This document shows, piece by piece, positions 46,848 to 56,039 of a stretch of DNA of 64,000 nt (position 1 is its first letter; the number at the start of each line of letters is the position of its first letter). Source of the DNA: Halopseudomonas bauzanensis (lineage in GTDB: Bacteria > Pseudomonadota > Gammaproteobacteria > Pseudomonadales > Pseudomonadaceae); assembly GCF_900114735.1 (NCBI RefSeq), contig NZ_FOUA01000006.1:206246-270245 (forward strand), in the 5' to 3' direction. The position numbers and the translations under genes are program-made. The notes below the pieces were generated by a model that was not told where the DNA came from, did not search any database, and saw nothing but the letters and a program-made list of their open reading frames with translations.

Positions 46848-47891
46848 ATGAGAATTCTGATAGTTGGTCCCAGTTGGGTTGGTGACATGGTGATGGCGCA
46901 AACGCTGTTTGCCTGCCTGAAGCTGCGTCACGGCCCCGACTGCCTCATTGATGTGCTGGCGCCTGAGTGGAGCCGGCCGATTCTCGAGCGCATGCCCGAG
47001 GTCAACCAGGCCCTGAGCTTCCCGCTGGGCCACGGCGTATTGGATATCGCCAGCCGCCGACGTATCGGCAAGAGCCTCGCTGGCCAGTATGACCAGGCCA
47101 TTTTGCTGCCCAATTCCCTGAAATCGGCGCTGGTGCCGTTCTTTGCCGGCATCCCCAAGCGCACCGGTTGGCGCGGCGAGATGCGTTACGGTCTGTTGAA
47201 TGACCTGCGGATACTCGACAAGGAAGCCTATCCGCTGATGATCGAGCGCTTCATGGCGCTGGCCTGGGAGCCTGATCATCAACTCACGCGACCCTATCCA
47301 CGGCCAACACTGCAGATCGACCCGGCCAGCCGGGAGGCGGCGCTGGCGCGCTTCGGCCTGGAACTGGACCGGCCGGTGCTGGCGCTCTGTCCCGGTGCCG
47401 AGTTCGGTGAGGCCAAGCGTTGGCCGGCCGAGCACTATGCTGCCGTGGCGGACCGCAAGGTCCGTCAGGGTTGGCAGGTCTGGCTGTTTGGCTCGAAGAA
47501 CGATCATCCGGTGGGCGAGCAGATCCGTGGTCGGCTGATTCCCGGGCTGCGTGAAGAGTCCAGCAACCTGGCCGGGGAAACCAGTCTGGCCGAGGCGATC
47601 GATCTCATGTCCTGCGCCACCGCGGTGGTCAGCAACGATTCCGGCCTGATGCATGTAGCGGCGGCGCTGAACCGGCCGCTGGTGTCCGTGTACGGATCCA
47701 CCTCGCCGGACTTTACCCCGCCGCTGGCCGAACAGGTTGAAGTGGTACGGCTGGGGTTGGACTGCAGCCCGTGTTTTGACCGTACCTGTCGCTTCGGGCA
47801 TTACAACTGCCTGCGAGACCTTGATCCGCAGCGGGTGATCGATGCGCTGGATCGCCTGGTCGGTGATCCCCTGCCTGACCCGCAACTGTGA
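46848..47891 (+). CDS. waaF: ADP-heptose:LPS heptosyltransferase II
   Basis: A 347-aa GT9 enzyme adding the second L-glycero-D-manno-heptose to the LPS inner core at the cytoplasmic face. The N-terminus MRILIVGPSWVGDMVMAQTLFACLK is diagnostic. The ADP-heptose site includes LALCPGAEFGEAKRWPAEHYAAVA and the C-terminal VSNDSGLMHVAAALNRPLVSVYGSTSP. ATG 46848 is chosen over an upstream in-frame codon because it matches homologues. It overlaps or abuts waaC (its TGA lies 5 nt before the waaC ATG). Confidence 0.96.
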   Translation: MRILIVGPSWVGDMVMAQTLFACLKLRHGPDCLIDVLAPEWSRPILERMPEVNQALSFPLGHGVLDIASRRRIGKSLAGQYDQAILLPNSLKSALVPFFAGIPKRTGWRGEMRYGLLNDLRILDKEAYPLMIERFMALAWEPDHQLTRPYPRPTLQIDPASREAALARFGLELDRPVLALCPGAEFGEAKRWPAEHYAAVADRKVRQGWQVWLFGSKNDHPVGEQIRGRLIPGLREESSNLAGETSLAEAIDLMSCATAVVSNDSGLMHVAAALNRPLVSVYGSTSPDFTPPLAEQVEVVRLGLDCSPCFDRTCRFGHYNCLRDLDPQRVIDALDRLVGDPLPDPQL

Positions 47892-47896
47892 CCGAT

Positions 47897-48952
47897 ATGC
47901 GCGTATTGCTGATCAAGACCTCCTCCATGGGAGACGTGATTCATACCCTGCCGGCGCTGACCGATGCTCAGGCCGCGCTGCCGGGCATCAGTTTCGATTG
48001 GGTGGTGGAAGAGAACTTCGCGGAAATTCCGCTATGGCACCCCGCGGTGGCCGAGGTGATTCCGGTGGCCATCCGCCGCTGGCGCAAGAGTCCGCTGAAA
48101 ACCTTGCGCACCGGTGAATGGCAGCGTTTCCGGCGACGCCTGAAAAACCGCCACTATGATCTGGTCATCGATGCCCAGGGACTGCTGAAAAGTGCGCTGT
48201 TGACGGTAGGTATCAAGGCGCCGGTGGCTGGGCTGGATTCTGAATCGGCCCGCGAACCCCTGGCCAGTCGGCTGTATGATCAGACCATCAACGTACCTTG
48301 GGGGCAGCATGCCGTTGAGCGGGTGCGTCAGCTATTTGCCCAGGCGCTGGGTTATCAGGTGCCGGATAGCACCGGACAGTACGGCCTGAATCGCTCCTAC
48401 CTGGCCGGCGAATATTCCGGCGAAGACTATGTGGTCTTTCTGCACGGTACTACCTGGGTCACCAAACACTGGCCCGAGCTGTACTGGAAGCAGCTGGCGG
48501 AGCTGGCGGTGGAGCGGGGCATGCAGGTCAAGTTGCCCTGGGGCAATGACGCCGAAAAGGCTCGCGCCGAGCGCATCGCCGCTGGCCTCCCAGGCGTTCA
48601 GGTGCTGCCCCGGTTGCCGCTGGCGGGTATGGCCAATATCCTTGCCGGTGCCCGCGGCTGCGTGGCGGTGGATACCGGGCTCGGCCATCTGGCCGCAGCA
48701 CTGGATGTACCCACGATCTCCCTGTTCGGCCCGACCAACCCCGGCTTCACCGGCGCCTACGGCGCGGTCCAGAGCCATCTCGCCAGCGACTTCCCCTGCG
48801 CGCCCTGCATGAGCAAGAAGTGCAAGTACGAGCCCACCCCCCAAGACGCCCGCCAGTTTGACCTGCGCCGGGAATTGCCGCTGTGCTTTACCCGATTGTC
48901 GCCCGAGCGGGTTATGACTCAACTGGAAGGATTGTGGCTGGCCGAGCGTTAG
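47897..48952 (+). CDS. waaC: LPS heptosyltransferase I
   Basis: A 351-aa GT9 enzyme adding the first heptose onto Kdo2-lipid A. It begins MRVLLIKTSSMGDVIHTLPALTDAQAALPG, followed by FDWVVEENFAEIPLWHP, both typical of WaaC. The donor site is VVFLHGTTWVTKHWPELYWKQLAELA, with the C-terminal CVAVDTGLGHLAAALDVPTISLFGPTNPGFTG. An alternative GTG at 47888 would overlap the waaF stop by 4 nt, but ATG 47897 fits the homologous start. It is co-transcribed with waaF. Confidence 0.96.
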   Translation: MRVLLIKTSSMGDVIHTLPALTDAQAALPGISFDWVVEENFAEIPLWHPAVAEVIPVAIRRWRKSPLKTLRTGEWQRFRRRLKNRHYDLVIDAQGLLKSALLTVGIKAPVAGLDSESAREPLASRLYDQTINVPWGQHAVERVRQLFAQALGYQVPDSTGQYGLNRSYLAGEYSGEDYVVFLHGTTWVTKHWPELYWKQLAELAVERGMQVKLPWGNDAEKARAERIAAGLPGVQVLPRLPLAGMANILAGARGCVAVDTGLGHLAAALDVPTISLFGPTNPGFTGAYGAVQSHLASDFPCAPCMSKKCKYEPTPQDARQFDLRRELPLCFTRLSPERVMTQLEGLWLAER

Positions 48953-49050
48953 GCCGTCGCAGCTTTTGGCAGGTCTATGGCGACCCGGTCGGTCGACTTC
49001 CCCTCAGCGGCGGTGCAGGACCCAATCCAATATCTATCGCAGCGAACCAG

Positions 49051-49132
49051 CGCCTGGGAGGGTCGAGCATTAGCTCGACCAGCGGAGCCGCCAACTACAC
49101 CCGCCATCGGGCTGGTCCTCGACGGTCCCAGG
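49051..49132. repeat. Distant REP pair of the transposase-linked family
   Basis: The gap 48953-49293 has no gene. It holds a REP core cgagcattagctcg (49064-49077, preceded by cctgggagggt) and, in opposite orientation about 30 nt on, a degenerate partner gctggtcctcgac with ggtcccagg (about 49109-49132). Both match the cgagcaccagctcg elements around the RAYT gene 12 kb away, showing spread of that family within the window. Confidence 0.75.
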
Positions 49133-49293
49133 AGCCGTAATCCGCGGCAGCTTGAGTTCGCCCGCTGCCCCAGCGTCCAAGCCAGCTATGCTAAACTCGC
49201 CGATTCATTTGAACTTTGTGCTTTTGCGCATATACAGCCGTCGCCCTCGCCAAGCAGATGAACACCTTGGCATTCCAGACAACGAGAGCCCTG

Positions 49294-50415
49294 ATGCAAC
49301 TGGCATTTCTTCTTTACAAATACTTCCCCTTCGGTGGTTTGCAGCGGGACTTCCTGCGGATCGCTCGGGTGTGCCAGCAGCGTGGTCATGCGATCCGTGT
49401 CTATACCATGGACTGGGAGGGGGAGCGGCCGGCCGGCTTTGATATCCGCCTGATCAAGGCTAGCGCGCTGACCAGCCACCGCCGCAACGAGAAGTTCCTC
49501 AGGCAGGTCCAGGCCGACCTCAGCCATGAGCCGGTGGATCGGGTGATCGGTTTCAACAAGATGCCCGGTCTGGATGTCTATTACGCCGCGGATGGCTGCT
49601 ATGAAGACAAGGCGCAGAGCCAGCGCAGCTGGTTCTACCAGTTCGGCCCGCGCTATCGACATTTTTCTGCCTATGAGCGCGCCGTGTTTGCTCCGCAGGG
49701 GCGAACCGAGATTCTGATGATATCCGAGGTGCAGTTGCCGCTGTTCATGCAGCATTACCGTACCCCGCCAGAGCGTTTCCATCTGCTGCCACCGGGGATC
49801 TCCTCTGACCGCCGCGCACCTGACAATGCGGCGGAGATCCGCGCCGCTTTTCGCCAGGAGTTCAATCTGGGAGCAGATGACCTGTTGCTGGTGCAGATCG
49901 GCTCGGGCTTCAAGACCAAGGGCCTGGATCGGACACTCGAGGCCGTGGCGGCCTTGCCAGCCGAGCTGCGCCAGCGCACGCGCCTGATCGTCATCGGTGC
50001 CGATGATCAGGCGCCGTTTCTGCGGCAGGTTCGCGCGCTGGGCATAGCCGAGCAGGTGCAGATCCTCCAGGGGCGGGATGATGTGCCGCGTTTTCTGCTG
50101 GGAGCCGATTTGCTGATTCACCCGGCCTACAACGAAAATACCGGCACCGTGCTGCTCGAGGCGCTGGTCGCCGGGCTGCCGGTCCTGACCACGGCGGTAT
50201 GCGGTTATGCGCACTACATCGAGGAGGCCGATTGCGGCCTGGTGGTGCCCGAGCCCTTCGAGCAGAGCACATTGAACAGCTGGCTGGCGCGCATTCTTGA
50301 TGATCCGGAAACGCGGCAGGAATGGCAGCAGAATGCACTGGAATATGCCGAGCATGCCGACCTGTACAGCATGCCGGAGCGGGCAGCCGATGTGATTCTG
50401 GGAGAGCTGGCGTGA
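49294..50415 (+). CDS. waaG: LPS core glucosyltransferase I / UDP-glycosyltransferase WaaG
   Basis: A 373-aa GT4 glycosyltransferase that adds the first outer-core hexosamine or hexose to heptose II. It begins MQLAFLLYKYFPFGGLQRDFLRIARVCQQRGHAIRVYTMDWEG, the WaaG N-terminus. Acceptor and donor motifs include IGFNKMPGLDVYYAADGCYE, LLVQIGSGFKTKGLDRTLEA and LIHPAYNENTGTVLLEALVAGLPVLTT (E-x7-E of GT4). ATG 49294 gives the length of the P. aeruginosa protein. The TGA overlaps the waaP GTG by 4 nt. Confidence 0.96.
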   Translation: MQLAFLLYKYFPFGGLQRDFLRIARVCQQRGHAIRVYTMDWEGERPAGFDIRLIKASALTSHRRNEKFLRQVQADLSHEPVDRVIGFNKMPGLDVYYAADGCYEDKAQSQRSWFYQFGPRYRHFSAYERAVFAPQGRTEILMISEVQLPLFMQHYRTPPERFHLLPPGISSDRRAPDNAAEIRAAFRQEFNLGADDLLLVQIGSGFKTKGLDRTLEAVAALPAELRQRTRLIVIGADDQAPFLRQVRALGIAEQVQILQGRDDVPRFLLGADLLIHPAYNENTGTVLLEALVAGLPVLTTAVCGYAHYIEEADCGLVVPEPFEQSTLNSWLARILDDPETRQEWQQNALEYAEHADLYSMPERAADVILGELA

Positions 50416-51230
50416 CACTGGTGTTGAAAGAACCTTTCAAGGCACTCTGGGCCGGCCGCGATGCCTTCGCCGAGGTGGAAAACCTGCAGGGCGAGGTCTT
50501 CCGCGAACTGGAAGCGCGCCGTACCCTGCGTACCGAGGTCGACGGGCAGGGCTATTTCGTCAAGATTCACCGGGGCGTCGGCTGGCGGGAAATATTCAAG
50601 AACTGGTCCACCCTGAAGAAACCGGTGCTGGGTGCCGATCAGGAATGGGAGGCAATCGACGCGCTGACCCATGCCGGCGTGCCGACCATGACCGCGGTGG
50701 CCTTCGGCGAGCGCGGTGCCAATCCCGCCACTCGGCATTCCTTCATCATCACCGAAGAATTGGCACCGACCATCAGTCTGGAGGATTTCACCCTCCATTG
50801 GCCAAGTGACCCACCGCCGGCAGCACTGAAGCATGCACTGATTCACCGGGTGGCGGAGATGACCGGACGGATGCACCGCGCCGGAGTCAATCATCGTGAC
50901 TGCTATATCTGCCACTTCCTGCTGCACACCGATGCGCCGCCGACCCCGGACAATTTGCGCTTGTCCCTGATCGATCTGCACCGGGCCCAGGTGCGGGCTG
51001 AGGTGCCGCGCCGCTGGCGTGACAAGGATCTGAGCGGGCTGTATTTCTCTGCGCTGAATATCGGCCTGACCGAGCGCGACAAGTTGCGTTTTCTGCGCAC
51101 CTATTTCCAGCGCCCGCTGCGCCAGATTCTGGCCGACGAGGCGGTGCTGCTGAGCATGCTGGAGCGCAAGGCTGCGCGGTTGCAGACCCGGTTCGAGCGC
51201 AAATATGTCAAGGATGGCGGTGGAAAATGA
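50412..51230 (+). CDS. waaP: LPS core heptose I kinase WaaP
   Basis: A 272-aa kinase phosphorylating heptose I of the inner core, a modification reported as essential in P. aeruginosa. The GTG start (TLVLKEPFKALWAGRDAF) overlaps the waaG stop as GTGA. Kinase-fold motifs are present: nucleotide Lys in DGQGYFVKIHRGVGWREIFK, catalytic loop HRDCYICHFLLH with Asp163, and the metal Asp in LRLSLIDLHRAQVR. The 3' end overlaps the next kinase gene by 4 nt (ATGA). It belongs to a run of four adjacent kinase-fold genes. Confidence 0.96.
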   Translation: MTLVLKEPFKALWAGRDAFAEVENLQGEVFRELEARRTLRTEVDGQGYFVKIHRGVGWREIFKNWSTLKKPVLGADQEWEAIDALTHAGVPTMTAVAFGERGANPATRHSFIITEELAPTISLEDFTLHWPSDPPPAALKHALIHRVAEMTGRMHRAGVNHRDCYICHFLLHTDAPPTPDNLRLSLIDLHRAQVRAEVPRRWRDKDLSGLYFSALNIGLTERDKLRFLRTYFQRPLRQILADEAVLLSMLERKAARLQTRFERKYVKDGGGK

Positions 51231-51973
51231 GTCGTTGGAACCTTAACCCGGAATATGCCGTTGGGCCGACCGGGACGGCTTTCGCCACGCTGGATGCGGT
51301 GTTCGCATTGCAGGGCGAGCTGATCGCCACTGACCCGCTGAGTGAAGTCCTACGGGTGCAGGTGGGCGCGCGCTTCTATTACGTCAAACGCTACCATGGT
51401 GCCGGCAAGCATTTGCGGCGCTTCATCGGGCGCCCACGGGTCATGGCGGAGTGGCGCAACCTGCTGTATTTCCGCGCCTGGGGGATACCTGTCGCCACGG
51501 TGGTGGGCTATGGCATGGAGCGGCGCTACGGTTTTTTTCAGCGCGGGGCGCTGATTACCGAGGAGTTGCCGGGCACGCAGGATATGGCGCGTCTGGCGCG
51601 CGATAATGATCCCCGGCTGCGGGACCCGCGCTGGCTGGGGCATGTCTTGCCGCAGATTGCCCATGCCACGCGGATAATGCATGAGCACCGTTTTGCGCAC
51701 AACGATCTCAAATGGCGAAATATCCTGGTAGATGGATTGCCGCTGGGCAATATCCATATGATCGACTGCCCAGGCGGGACCTTCTGGTGGGGCCCGTTTC
51801 TCGAACGACGCAAGATCAAGGATCTGGCGTGCCTGGACAAGGTCGGCAAGTACCATTTGAGCCGAACACAGAGGCTGCGCTTCTATCTGCAGTACTGCGG
51901 TCAGCAGCGACTCAAGCGTGGTGATCGCACACGCATCAGCAAGATCGTGCAGTATTTCGAGGGGCGTGAATGA
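51227..51973 (+). CDS. wapP: LPS core sugar kinase, WapP-like
   Basis: A 248-aa lipopolysaccharide-kinase/InaA-family protein in the position of P. aeruginosa wapP (PA5008). It has an N-terminal Lys site (VGARFYYVKRYHGAGKHLRRF), catalytic loop AHNDLKWRNILVDG with Asp160 and Asn165, and metal-binding Asp in IHMIDCPGG. All elements for phosphotransfer are intact; the substrate is presumably a core heptose. It has 4-nt overlaps with the genes on both sides. The assignment is by family plus synteny. Confidence 0.86.
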   Translation: MSRWNLNPEYAVGPTGTAFATLDAVFALQGELIATDPLSEVLRVQVGARFYYVKRYHGAGKHLRRFIGRPRVMAEWRNLLYFRAWGIPVATVVGYGMERRYGFFQRGALITEELPGTQDMARLARDNDPRLRDPRWLGHVLPQIAHATRIMHEHRFAHNDLKWRNILVDGLPLGNIHMIDCPGGTFWWGPFLERRKIKDLACLDKVGKYHLSRTQRLRFYLQYCGQQRLKRGDRTRISKIVQYFEGRE

Positions 51974-52749
51974 ATACCTCACCTTTCATTGCGGTGAATG
52001 TGTCCGATACGTTGCGACGTCATCAGCTCGATAGCTTCAATGCCCTGTGGGAGGTTGCCGCGGAGCTGGTCGACGAGCCTAATCATGGCCGGGGAGGGAT
52101 TAGCAGCGTCAGCCGCCTGACGCTGGAGGATGCCAACGGTCGGCCGAAGGTCTTCTATCTCAAGCGTCAGAGTAACTATCAGATCCGTAACCTGCGCAGG
52201 CCTTTCGGGGAACCCACGGCGAGCCGCGAATTCTACAACATCGGCCGGTTTGCCGAGCGTGGCATACCCGCATTGGAAGCGGCCTTTTATGGGCAGCGGA
52301 AGGTGGAGGGCGAACTGCAGGCCATCTTGTTGACCCGAGAGGTAAAAGGTTATCTGCCGTTGGATGACTGGTTCTCCCGCTGGGATCAATTGAGCTTCCG
52401 ATTGCAGCGTGACCTGATTACCGCGGCAGCATCATTGGTGGCGACGCTGCGTGAGCAGGGTGTCGTACATAACTGCCTCTACCCCAAGCACCTGTTCCTG
52501 CGGCCCACTGAAGACGGAGTTGGTGCCCGCTTCATTGACCTGGAAAAGTCCCGTGCGCATCTGTTTTCTCCTTGGGGAAACATGCGTGATCTGGATGCGC
52601 TGAACCGTCGCAGCCGGGCACCCAGCCGCACTCAGCGCCTGCGCTTTCTGCTGACCTACCTCGGCAAATCGCGGGTCGATGCGGAAGTCCGTTATTGGGC
52701 CCGCCGTGTAACGCGTCGTACTGCCAAGAAGAGCAAGAGGCGCAAATGA
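51970..52749 (+). CDS. wapQ: Kinase-fold LPS core protein, WapQ-like, with altered catalytic loop
   Basis: A 259-aa InaA/LPS-kinase family protein in the position of P. aeruginosa wapQ (PA5007). The N-lobe Lys region is KVFYLKRQSNYQIRNLRRPFG. The catalytic loop reads VVHNCLYPKHLFL, so the residue aligned with the catalytic Asp of WaaP is Cys169, and His replaces the usual Asn; the metal-binding Asp190 in FIDLEKSR is kept. It may be a low-activity or pseudokinase, or use another base. The basic tail (RRVTRRTAKKSKRRK) could bind membrane or LPS phosphates. It has 4-nt overlaps on both sides. Confidence 0.84.
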   Translation: MNTSPFIAVNVSDTLRRHQLDSFNALWEVAAELVDEPNHGRGGISSVSRLTLEDANGRPKVFYLKRQSNYQIRNLRRPFGEPTASREFYNIGRFAERGIPALEAAFYGQRKVEGELQAILLTREVKGYLPLDDWFSRWDQLSFRLQRDLITAAASLVATLREQGVVHNCLYPKHLFLRPTEDGVGARFIDLEKSRAHLFSPWGNMRDLDALNRRSRAPSRTQRLRFLLTYLGKSRVDAEVRYWARRVTRRTAKKSKRRK

Positions 52750-54173
52750 GTTCTACCACGGCCAGACTCCGCGACGCCGGGCGTACACCCCCAACCGATA
52801 TCACGCTGACGCTTGCCGGCGGCAAGTCGCTGCAGGTCCATCGCTGGTTGCGTGTCCTGCCGGGGAAGCGTCTCGTGGGGTACGGTGAATGGGATGGGAA
52901 AAAGGTATTGGCCAAGCTGTTCATCGCCACCGGCGCCGAGCGGCACTGGCAGCGTGAAAGCGTGGGAATTCAGGCGCTGCAACAGGCGGGGATAAGCACC
53001 CCGGCTCTGTTGGATAGTGGTGACTTGCCTGGCGGCGGATATTATCTGCTGACAGAGTACCTGGCGGATGCGCAAAGTCTTCAACAACGTTGGGAGCAGT
53101 TGACGGATCAGTCGCCACACAATCCGCAGGCTTTCGCTGTTCTACAAGGCGCGCTGCAGATAATCGCGGTCATGCATGCCAAGGGGCTCTTGCAAGCCGA
53201 TCTGCATTTGGGCAACTTCTTGCAGGATGGACAGCAGCTGTATGTCATCGATGGCGATGCGATCGAAGCGCAGCATTCGGGCAAGCCGCTGCCGCTGGCG
53301 GCGGTGCAGAGCAACCTCGGCCTGTTCTTCGCACAGTTGATGCCGCAATGGGATTCCCAGCTGGAGGCATTGTTGCGTGTCTACCTGGATTGCAACGCCA
53401 TTGCCGGTTTGCAATCCAGGGCCCTGACGGCGGAGATCAAGGCGCAGCGACAGCGGCGGCTGGATAACTTCCTGGGCAAAACGCTGCGTGACTGCAGCCA
53501 GTTTGCGGTGACCAGATCGGGCGACCGTTTCTGCGCTGTGCTGCGCTCGGAGCAGGACGCGCTGGCATCTGTGTTGGCCGACCCCGACAGCCTGTTTGGC
53601 AGCGCCCCATTGCTCAAGGATGGTGGCAGCAGTACGGTCACGCGGGCCAACGTGGCCGGCCGCGAGCTGGTTATCAAACGCTACAACATCAAAGGGATTG
53701 GGCATTGGCTCACCCGGTTCTGGCGCCCCAGCCGCGCCTGGCATTCCTGGTTGGCCGCCTGGCGGTTGAGCTTTCTCAGCATTGCCACGCCGCAGCCGCT
53801 GGCCATGATCGAGCGGCGAATCGGACCACTGCGCCGCGAAGCCTGGCTGGTCACTGATTACTGTCCTGGTGAGAGTCTGTTCGAGCGGTTGGGACAAACA
53901 GGCGAAGCGTTACCTGATCAAGCCACCGCCGACGCCATATTGCGTATCTTCAACCAATTGAATGATGCCTGGATCAGCCACGGCGACTTCAAAGCGAGCA
54001 ACTTGCTATGGCAGGAAGGCCAGGTATGGCTGATTGATCTGGATGCCATGCAGAGCCATGCAAGCGAGGCAAGCTGGCGCAGGGGGTGGGCCAAGGACAG
54101 AGCGCGTTTCGTGCGCAATTGGCCTGCCGACAGCCCGTTGGCGCAATGGCTGGAGCAAACGCTTCCTCGCTGA
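52746..54173 (+). CDS. Two-domain kinase-fold protein of the LPS core cluster (PA5006-like)
   Basis: A 475-aa protein containing two successive kinase-like domains. The first (about 20-235) has LLQADLHLGNFLQDG with Asp152 and Asn157, and YVIDGDAI as the metal motif. The second (about 295-475) has Lys in RELVIKRYNIKG, the canonical loop SHGDFKASNLLW with Asp414, and VWLIDLDAM. Both keep key catalytic residues, although the first has Gln for the His of HxD. It starts by a 4-nt overlap with wapQ. The target is unknown; a core-sugar kinase is inferred from neighbours. Confidence 0.83.
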   Translation: MSSTTARLRDAGRTPPTDITLTLAGGKSLQVHRWLRVLPGKRLVGYGEWDGKKVLAKLFIATGAERHWQRESVGIQALQQAGISTPALLDSGDLPGGGYYLLTEYLADAQSLQQRWEQLTDQSPHNPQAFAVLQGALQIIAVMHAKGLLQADLHLGNFLQDGQQLYVIDGDAIEAQHSGKPLPLAAVQSNLGLFFAQLMPQWDSQLEALLRVYLDCNAIAGLQSRALTAEIKAQRQRRLDNFLGKTLRDCSQFAVTRSGDRFCAVLRSEQDALASVLADPDSLFGSAPLLKDGGSSTVTRANVAGRELVIKRYNIKGIGHWLTRFWRPSRAWHSWLAAWRLSFLSIATPQPLAMIERRIGPLRREAWLVTDYCPGESLFERLGQTGEALPDQATADAILRIFNQLNDAWISHGDFKASNLLWQEGQVWLIDLDAMQSHASEASWRRGWAKDRARFVRNWPADSPLAQWLEQTLPR

Positions 54174-54290
54174 CAAAAAGCGCGCCCTGACGCTTTCCGG
54201 TCGCGGATACTGGAGCGCTGCTTTCATCAGGCAGAAACAGGCTTATCGGTGTAGAATCACGGTTTATTTTTACCTTGTAGAGGCGAAACC

Positions 54291-56039
54291 GTGGCATTGA
54301 CTATTCTTGGACTTTCCGGCGCTTTGAGCCACGACCCCTCAGCTGCCCTGTATATTGACGGCAAACTGATTGCTGCGGTCGAGGAAGAACGCTTTGTGCG
54401 GGACAAGCATGCGAAAAATCGAATGCCCTATGAGTCCGCAAAGTTCTGCCTCGAACAAGCCGGCATCAAGCCGGAAGACGTGGATGTCGTTGCCATTCCG
54501 TTTGCGCCCATCAGCATCTTCGAAAAGGCCCGCTGGCACTACGCCAAGCGCTATTGGTACGCACCGGATCGTTCGTTGGATGCCATCTTCATGGGCAACC
54601 GCCGCTTTCACCGCTACAAGAAACGCATCCAGTGGTGCCTGCAGCAACTGGGCTTCGATCTGAAGAAGGTCAAGCTGGAGCCGGTTGAGCATCACCTGGC
54701 CCACGCTTCCAGCGCCTACCACTGCTCCGGTTTCAAAGAGAAGACAGCGATTCTTGGCATCGACGGCAAGGGTGAATACGCCACCACCTTCTTCGGCTAC
54801 GGCGAAAACGGCAAGATTCACAAGATCAAGGAATTTTACGATCCCGACTCCCTGGGCGGCCTGTATGGCGCGATTACCGAGTACCTCGGCTTCGACATGC
54901 TCGATGGCGAGTTCAAGGTCATGGGCATGGCACCCTACGGGGACGCCAGCAAACACGATTTTTCGCGACTGGCCAAGTTCGAGAACGGCGAGCTGACCAT
55001 CAATACCGAATACGCCAACGTCATCGGTTTCCGTCGTTACAAGGAAAAGGGCAAGGGCTACTATTTCTCGCCCAAGCTGATCGAGTGGCTGGGGCCCAAG
55101 CGCGAAGGGGATGTGGCGGATGATCCCTACATCCATTACGCCGCCAGCATCCAGGCGCTATTCGAGAAGTTGGCCCTGGAGATGATGGACTACTACCTGG
55201 GCGACATCATCAAGGAAACCGGCCGGATTGCCTTCGCCGGTGGCTGCGCGCTGAACGTCAAACTCAACCAGAAAATCATCGCCCGGGATGAGGTGAAGGA
55301 ACTGTTCGTCCAGCCCGCCGCCAGCGATGCCGGTACCGCTGTGGGTGCTGCCGCCTACGTCTCGGTGAAAAACGGCGTGCCGGTAGAGAAGATGGAACAT
55401 GTTTATCTTGGCCCAAGCTATAGCAACGAAGATGTTATCGCCGCCTGCGCGCGTCACCCAAGCCAGCCGCAGTGGCAGAAGATCGACAACGTGCCCGAGC
55501 ACATCGCCCAGTTGATGGTAGAAGGCAACCCGGTAGCCTGGTTCCAGGGCCGCATGGAGTTCGGCCCGCGCGCCTTGGGCGGACGCTCCATTATCGGCTG
55601 CCCGAGCGTGCCGGGTGTTGCCGATCGCATCAACGCCCAGATCAAGTTCCGCGAGCGCTGGCGTCCTTTCTGCCCGTCCATGCTCGACACCGTCGCCCCG
55701 CAGATGCTCAAGGTCGATCACCCCAGCCCCTTCATGACCTTTACCTTCGAGGTCAAGGACGGCTGGGCCGAGCGCGTACCGGAAGTCGTCCACGAAGACG
55801 GCACCTCCCGCGCCCAGGTACTGGAGCGCCGGCACAACCCGCGCTGGTATGACTTGATGCTGGAACTGGAGAAACTCACCGGCAACGGCGTGTCACTGAA
55901 TACCTCCCTCAACCGCCGGGGTGAGCCGATGGTGTGTTCGCCGACGGATGCACTGAACATGTTCTATGGGTCGGATCTGGAGTATCTGATCATGGAGGAT
56001 GTGTTGGTGGTGAAGGAGGGGGTAAAGAGTGTTGGATAA
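54291..56039 (+). CDS. wapO: Carbamoyltransferase of the LPS core (WapO-like, NodU/TobZ family)
   Basis: A 582-aa enzyme that transfers a carbamoyl group from carbamoyl phosphate via carbamoyl-adenylate; in P. aeruginosa the syntenic WapO (PA5005) carbamoylates heptose II. The N-terminal Kae1-like domain has ILGLSGALSHDPSAALYIDG, VEHHLAHASSAYHCSGF (metal His) and AFAGGCALNVKLNQKI; the C-terminal YrdC-like domain has FQGRMEFGPRALGGRSIIGCP and SLNTSLNRRGEPMVCSPTDAL. The start is GTG at 54291. The 117-bp gap before it is AT-richer and probably carries a promoter. Confidence 0.92.
   Translation: MALTILGLSGALSHDPSAALYIDGKLIAAVEEERFVRDKHAKNRMPYESAKFCLEQAGIKPEDVDVVAIPFAPISIFEKARWHYAKRYWYAPDRSLDAIFMGNRRFHRYKKRIQWCLQQLGFDLKKVKLEPVEHHLAHASSAYHCSGFKEKTAILGIDGKGEYATTFFGYGENGKIHKIKEFYDPDSLGGLYGAITEYLGFDMLDGEFKVMGMAPYGDASKHDFSRLAKFENGELTINTEYANVIGFRRYKEKGKGYYFSPKLIEWLGPKREGDVADDPYIHYAASIQALFEKLALEMMDYYLGDIIKETGRIAFAGGCALNVKLNQKIIARDEVKELFVQPAASDAGTAVGAAAYVSVKNGVPVEKMEHVYLGPSYSNEDVIAACARHPSQPQWQKIDNVPEHIAQLMVEGNPVAWFQGRMEFGPRALGGRSIIGCPSVPGVADRINAQIKFRERWRPFCPSMLDTVAPQMLKVDHPSPFMTFTFEVKDGWAERVPEVVHEDGTSRAQVLERRHNPRWYDLMLELEKLTGNGVSLNTSLNRRGEPMVCSPTDALNMFYGSDLEYLIMEDVLVVKEGVKSVG

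Noticed and set aside
45675..47885. Very long minus-strand frame (736 codons) opposite ilvE and waaF
   Set aside because: It spans two recognised genes and their gap, shows no family motif, and has the shadow composition of GC-rich DNA.
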